64,000 bases of DNA from contig NZ_JAGGQU010000037.1 in assembly GCF_018613155.1 (NCBI RefSeq), forward strand, positions 1-64,000, given 5' to 3'. Every line of letters begins with the position of its first letter. Position 1 is the first letter of the stretch. Below are positions 61,755 to 64,000 of this stretch, one piece after another. The notes beneath the pieces were generated by a model. It saw only the letters and a program-made list of their open reading frames with translations. It searched no databases and was not told the DNA's origin. The stretch is from Bacillus sp. ISL-55. GTDB lineage: Bacteria; Bacillota; Bacilli; Bacillales; Cytobacillaceae. The position numbers and the translations under genes were made by a program.

Positions 61755-62093
61755 ATGAATGCCGAAGAAGTAATATTTTTTATAGAGAAAACAATTGCAA
61801 TGTGGTTTGTCTTTCAAAGCGGGTACGGTATGGCAGTCCTTTTAGTGGGGAGAGTCATGATTGAATATTATGAGTGGGGCATTTTTGAACAACCATCAAC
61901 ACTCTATGAAAAGACCATTAATACCCTGCTTACAGTCACAGCAGGAATAGGTCCGTTTGTGTACAAAAAATTATACAAGGTCAATTGGTTAATCAGAAAG
62001 ATTCTTATGCTTCTATTTTTGATTCTTTTCGGCCTTGCTGGAGTCATCATTTTCAATATTGTTAGTATTCTTTTACGTGCGATCTTTCTATAG
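61755..62093 (+). CDS. Small membrane protein, candidate immunity to the YfjB-like protein
   Basis: This 112-residue protein has three membrane segments (about 14-34, 48-68 and 84-108) and little outside sequence. AAAGGTGG is 11 bases before ATG 61755, and GTG 61740 is a less likely start. It follows the candidate toxin by about 40 bases. A small polytopic membrane protein next to a membrane-active T7SS toxin is the classic immunity layout, but the sequence has no family I recognise. Confidence 0.6.
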   Translation: MNAEEVIFFIEKTIAMWFVFQSGYGMAVLLVGRVMIEYYEWGIFEQPSTLYEKTINTLLTVTAGIGPFVYKKLYKVNWLIRKILMLLFLILFGLAGVIIFNIVSILLRAIFL

Positions 62094-62174
62094 CTAGAAC
62101 TATTTTCTATAGAGCGCAAATCAACAGACTTTTTCTTGATTTAATTTAGATATTATTAGAAGGATGTGAAAGGA

Positions 62175-62972
62175 ATGAAGCCTCTTTTAGCGTGTACAAC
62201 GGAAGAACTGGCATTATTAGTGACATTTTGCGGTTATCCGGCAGTAGGTAAAGGAATAGCTGAATCTTCTATGGATGGTCTGACACCTGAAAAGTGGGAA
62301 TCAGTCATGCAGGCTACGATCCATCAATTAATGCTGAAACAAATATGGGACTATGAAAGAGAAGCGAATAACGAAGCTCCAATCAGCATGGAGATGGAAG
62401 CCTTTATTAAATCCTATGTAGAATCACAATGGATGATCCGTTGTTCACACGTACCGGACCAGCACATATTAATGATTCATAAAATTAATGACGACACCTG
62501 GCTTTCCCACTTGATCGACCGGGATATCATCCATGAATTTGCTTATATAACTTCAGAAGAACTTCCATCACATATTAGAGAATATTATTCTTTTTCGAAT
62601 ATTTCTTATACAGATGGCATGTCATTCAAATTAACTGAGCAGGATTTTGATTTTCTAAGTGATAAAAGTAATCTATCAAGACTTGACGCTCATACATATT
62701 TGTCCCTAGAGGAAAAGGAAGCTCTTAATGAGTTCACAAATGCTCTGGATGCGAAGACATGGTCACTGAATAATATATCGATGTTCAATCTTCCTACCCT
62801 GGAAGCTGACCCAATGCTTACGAATATCCTGTTCTTCCTGCCCTCCTCAAAAGGGATATGGGTGGTGGAATACACAGACGATGCAGAGAGACCTGTCCAG
62901 ATTCAATTGCAGTCTTATGAAGACTGGGAAAACATGCTTGATGGGGTAGGACAAATAGCTTCAGCATTATAG
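62175..62972 (+). CDS. YfjC-like protein, possible EspG-fold T7SS chaperone
   Basis: This 265-residue soluble protein resembles B. subtilis YfjC in length and location after a YfjB-like gene. The start MKPLLACTTEELALLVTFCGY and the central YTDGMSFKLTEQDFDFLS are of EspG-like style, so a role as a targeting chaperone for the upstream substrate is conceivable. This fold assignment is a guess. ATG 62175 is chosen over GTG 62166 because AAGGA is 10 bases before it. A terminator follows. Confidence 0.55.
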   Translation: MKPLLACTTEELALLVTFCGYPAVGKGIAESSMDGLTPEKWESVMQATIHQLMLKQIWDYEREANNEAPISMEMEAFIKSYVESQWMIRCSHVPDQHILMIHKINDDTWLSHLIDRDIIHEFAYITSEELPSHIREYYSFSNISYTDGMSFKLTEQDFDFLSDKSNLSRLDAHTYLSLEEKEALNEFTNALDAKTWSLNNISMFNLPTLEADPMLTNILFFLPSSKGIWVVEYTDDAERPVQIQLQSYEDWENMLDGVGQIASAL

Positions 62973-62976
62973 ACGT

Positions 62977-63001
62977 AAGGAGCCGAAAATGGCTCCTTTT
63001 C
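62977..63001 (+). terminator. Terminator after the YfjB-like cassette
   Basis: AAGGAGCC pairs with GGCTCCTT over a 6-base loop, followed by TTC. Confidence 0.8.
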
Positions 63002-63030
63002 TTGTGAGATAAGAAAGTATGCTTCGAGAA

Positions 63031-63101
63031 TTGTCCAGCTCCAGCGCTTGTCAGGGCTAAACGAGACACTTGCGCTTTTCTTATTCCGTCTAGCAGGCGC
63101 C
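63031..63101. repeat. Bacillaceae intergenic repeat (CCAGCTCCAGCGC type)
   Basis: The segment TTGTCCAGCTCCAGCGC, a GTCAGGGC block and the later GTCTAGCAGGCGCC form a long imperfect inverted repeat. I recognise this as a repeat type found in many Bacillus genomes. It lies between the T7SS cassette and galE. Its function is not known. Confidence 0.55.
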
Positions 63102-63191
63102 ATTTGTTGTATAATCAATGGTGGATAAACGAATGAAAAAGTAGTAAAATTTTTAGTAAAATATAATGAAATTTTACCGGGAGGGATTGTC

Positions 63192-64000
63192 ATGGCAGTT
63201 TTGGTAACTGGCGGCGCGGGTTATATTGGCAGCCACACTGTATTGGAGCTTCTGAAGCGCGGGGAAGAAGTTGTGATCATCGATAATTTACAAAAAGGGC
63301 ATAAAGCAGCCTTAATGAGTGAAGCTAAGTTTTTTGAAGGGGATTTAAGGGATCCTGCCTTCCTTGATCAGGTCTTCACTGAAAATCAAATTGATGCGGT
63401 CGTGCATTTCGCAGCAGACTCGCTTGTGGGTGAAAGTGTTGAAAATCCGCTTAAGTATTACGACAACAATGTCGGAGGCGCAATATCACTTCTGAAAGCG
63501 ATGTCAAAATACAATGTGAAGAAAATTGTTTTCTCATCCACGGCAGCAGTTTACGGAGAACCTGACCAGGTGCCGATTCCAGAGACGCTACAGACGAATC
63601 CGACTAATCCTTATGGAGAAACTAAGCTGGCAATCGAGAAGATGCTGAAATGGTCTGAGCAAGCCTATGGCATCCAGCATGTCGTACTCAGGTATTTTAA
63701 CGTTGCCGGTGCTGACCTTGATGGCAAACTGGGGGAAGATCATCAGCCAGAAACACATCTGATTCCGATCGTTTTACAGGTTGCGTTGGGCAAACGTGAA
63801 AAAATCATGATTTTTGGGGATGATTATGACACTCCGGATGGCTCATGCATTAGGGATTATATCCATGTGACGGACCTTGCGGATGCTCATATCCTCGCGA
63901 TTCAGAGATTGCGTGAGGGTGGCTCGAGCTCTGTTTATAATCTGGGGAATGGCAACGGCTTCTCTGTAAAGGAAGTGATTGAGATTTCGCGTAAGGTAAC
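63192..64000 (+). CDS. galE: UDP-glucose 4-epimerase GalE (5' part, cut by window edge)
   Basis: The frame runs off the right edge after about 269 codons. The SDR-extended NAD-binding motif GGAGYIGSH is at the start, SSTAAVYGE holds the Ser, and YGETK holds the Tyr-Lys pair. It interconverts UDP-glucose and UDP-galactose, or the GlcNAc pair. RYFNVAGAD and CIRDYIHVTDL are typical GalE segments. GGGAGG is 6 bases before ATG 63192. It could supply substrate from galU for wall or exopolysaccharide sugars. Confidence 0.96.
   Translation, partial: MAVLVTGGAGYIGSHTVLELLKRGEEVVIIDNLQKGHKAALMSEAKFFEGDLRDPAFLDQVFTENQIDAVVHFAADSLVGESVENPLKYYDNNVGGAISLLKAMSKYNVKKIVFSSTAAVYGEPDQVPIPETLQTNPTNPYGETKLAIEKMLKWSEQAYGIQHVVLRYFNVAGADLDGKLGEDHQPETHLIPIVLQVALGKREKIMIFGDDYDTPDGSCIRDYIHVTDLADAHILAIQRLREGGSSSVYNLGNGNGFSVKEVIEISRKV

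Overview
The window is chromosomal DNA of a Gram-positive, spore-former-type Bacillaceae bacterium. It looks closest to the Bacillus/Mesobacillus/Cytobacillus group (a judgement from gene content, not a computed placement). The evidence is strong Shine-Dalgarno sites with frequent TTG/GTG starts, SigA promoters with CcpA cre boxes, and a backbone in B. subtilis-like order: mbl, flhO, flhP, an EpuA-like gene, fabZ, ywpF, ssbB, ywqA, ywqB. comK, glpK, galU and galE are also present.

Region 1 (about 0.1-15 kb) is accessory and the most interesting part. It starts with two paralogous lipoproteins, each behind a duplicated hairpin leader. They precede a lipase with its catalytic domain at the N terminus and a helical tail, one small helical protein and two WXG100 proteins. 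This layout matches a type VII secretion (T7SS) lipase toxin of the reversed TslA type. Next come an FHA protein, a PP2C phosphatase, a membrane Ser/Thr kinase with an outside TPR domain, a membrane protein whose cytosolic tail carries eight E-T-T-x-L-like motifs, and a 1796-residue protein of about 17 Ig-like repeats with a membrane segment at each end. I read this as a phospho-signalling module tied to T7SS and the cell surface. No EssC-type ATPase is in the window.

Region 2 (15.3-29 kb) is conserved backbone: cell shape (mbl), flagellar rod/hook-type proteins, fatty-acid synthesis (fabZ), single-stranded DNA binding (ssbB), a SNF2 helicase with a SWIM-domain partner, and a Yip1/membrane-fusion pair without its ABC transporter.

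Region 3 (29-35 kb) holds galU, several short or broken genes, a remnant of a second T7SS substrate locus, and a secreted M14 carboxypeptidase.

Region 4 (35-45 kb) is a LacI-regulated sugar operon (binding protein, two permeases, two GH13 alpha-glucosidases with an isomaltase-type active site), followed by a pgaC/pgaD-like polysaccharide synthase pair.

Region 5 (45-58.5 kb) has a secreted 5'-nucleotidase, an amidase lipoprotein, small unknown genes and gene remnants, a chemoreceptor, a tandemly duplicated secreted esterase under a cre box, an IDEAL protein, and a small sigma factor divergent from comK.

Region 6 (58.5-64 kb) has glpK with a cre box and an antitermination-type leader, a second T7SS-type cassette (a WXG-like toxin candidate with a glycine zipper, a small membrane protein and a YfjC-like protein), and the 5' part of galE.

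Four intergenic arrays, two of them adjacent, repeat a short word 5-6 times at a 20-21 bp period. Each array uses a different word. Together with three families of palindromic intergenic repeats they are the main non-coding structure in the window.
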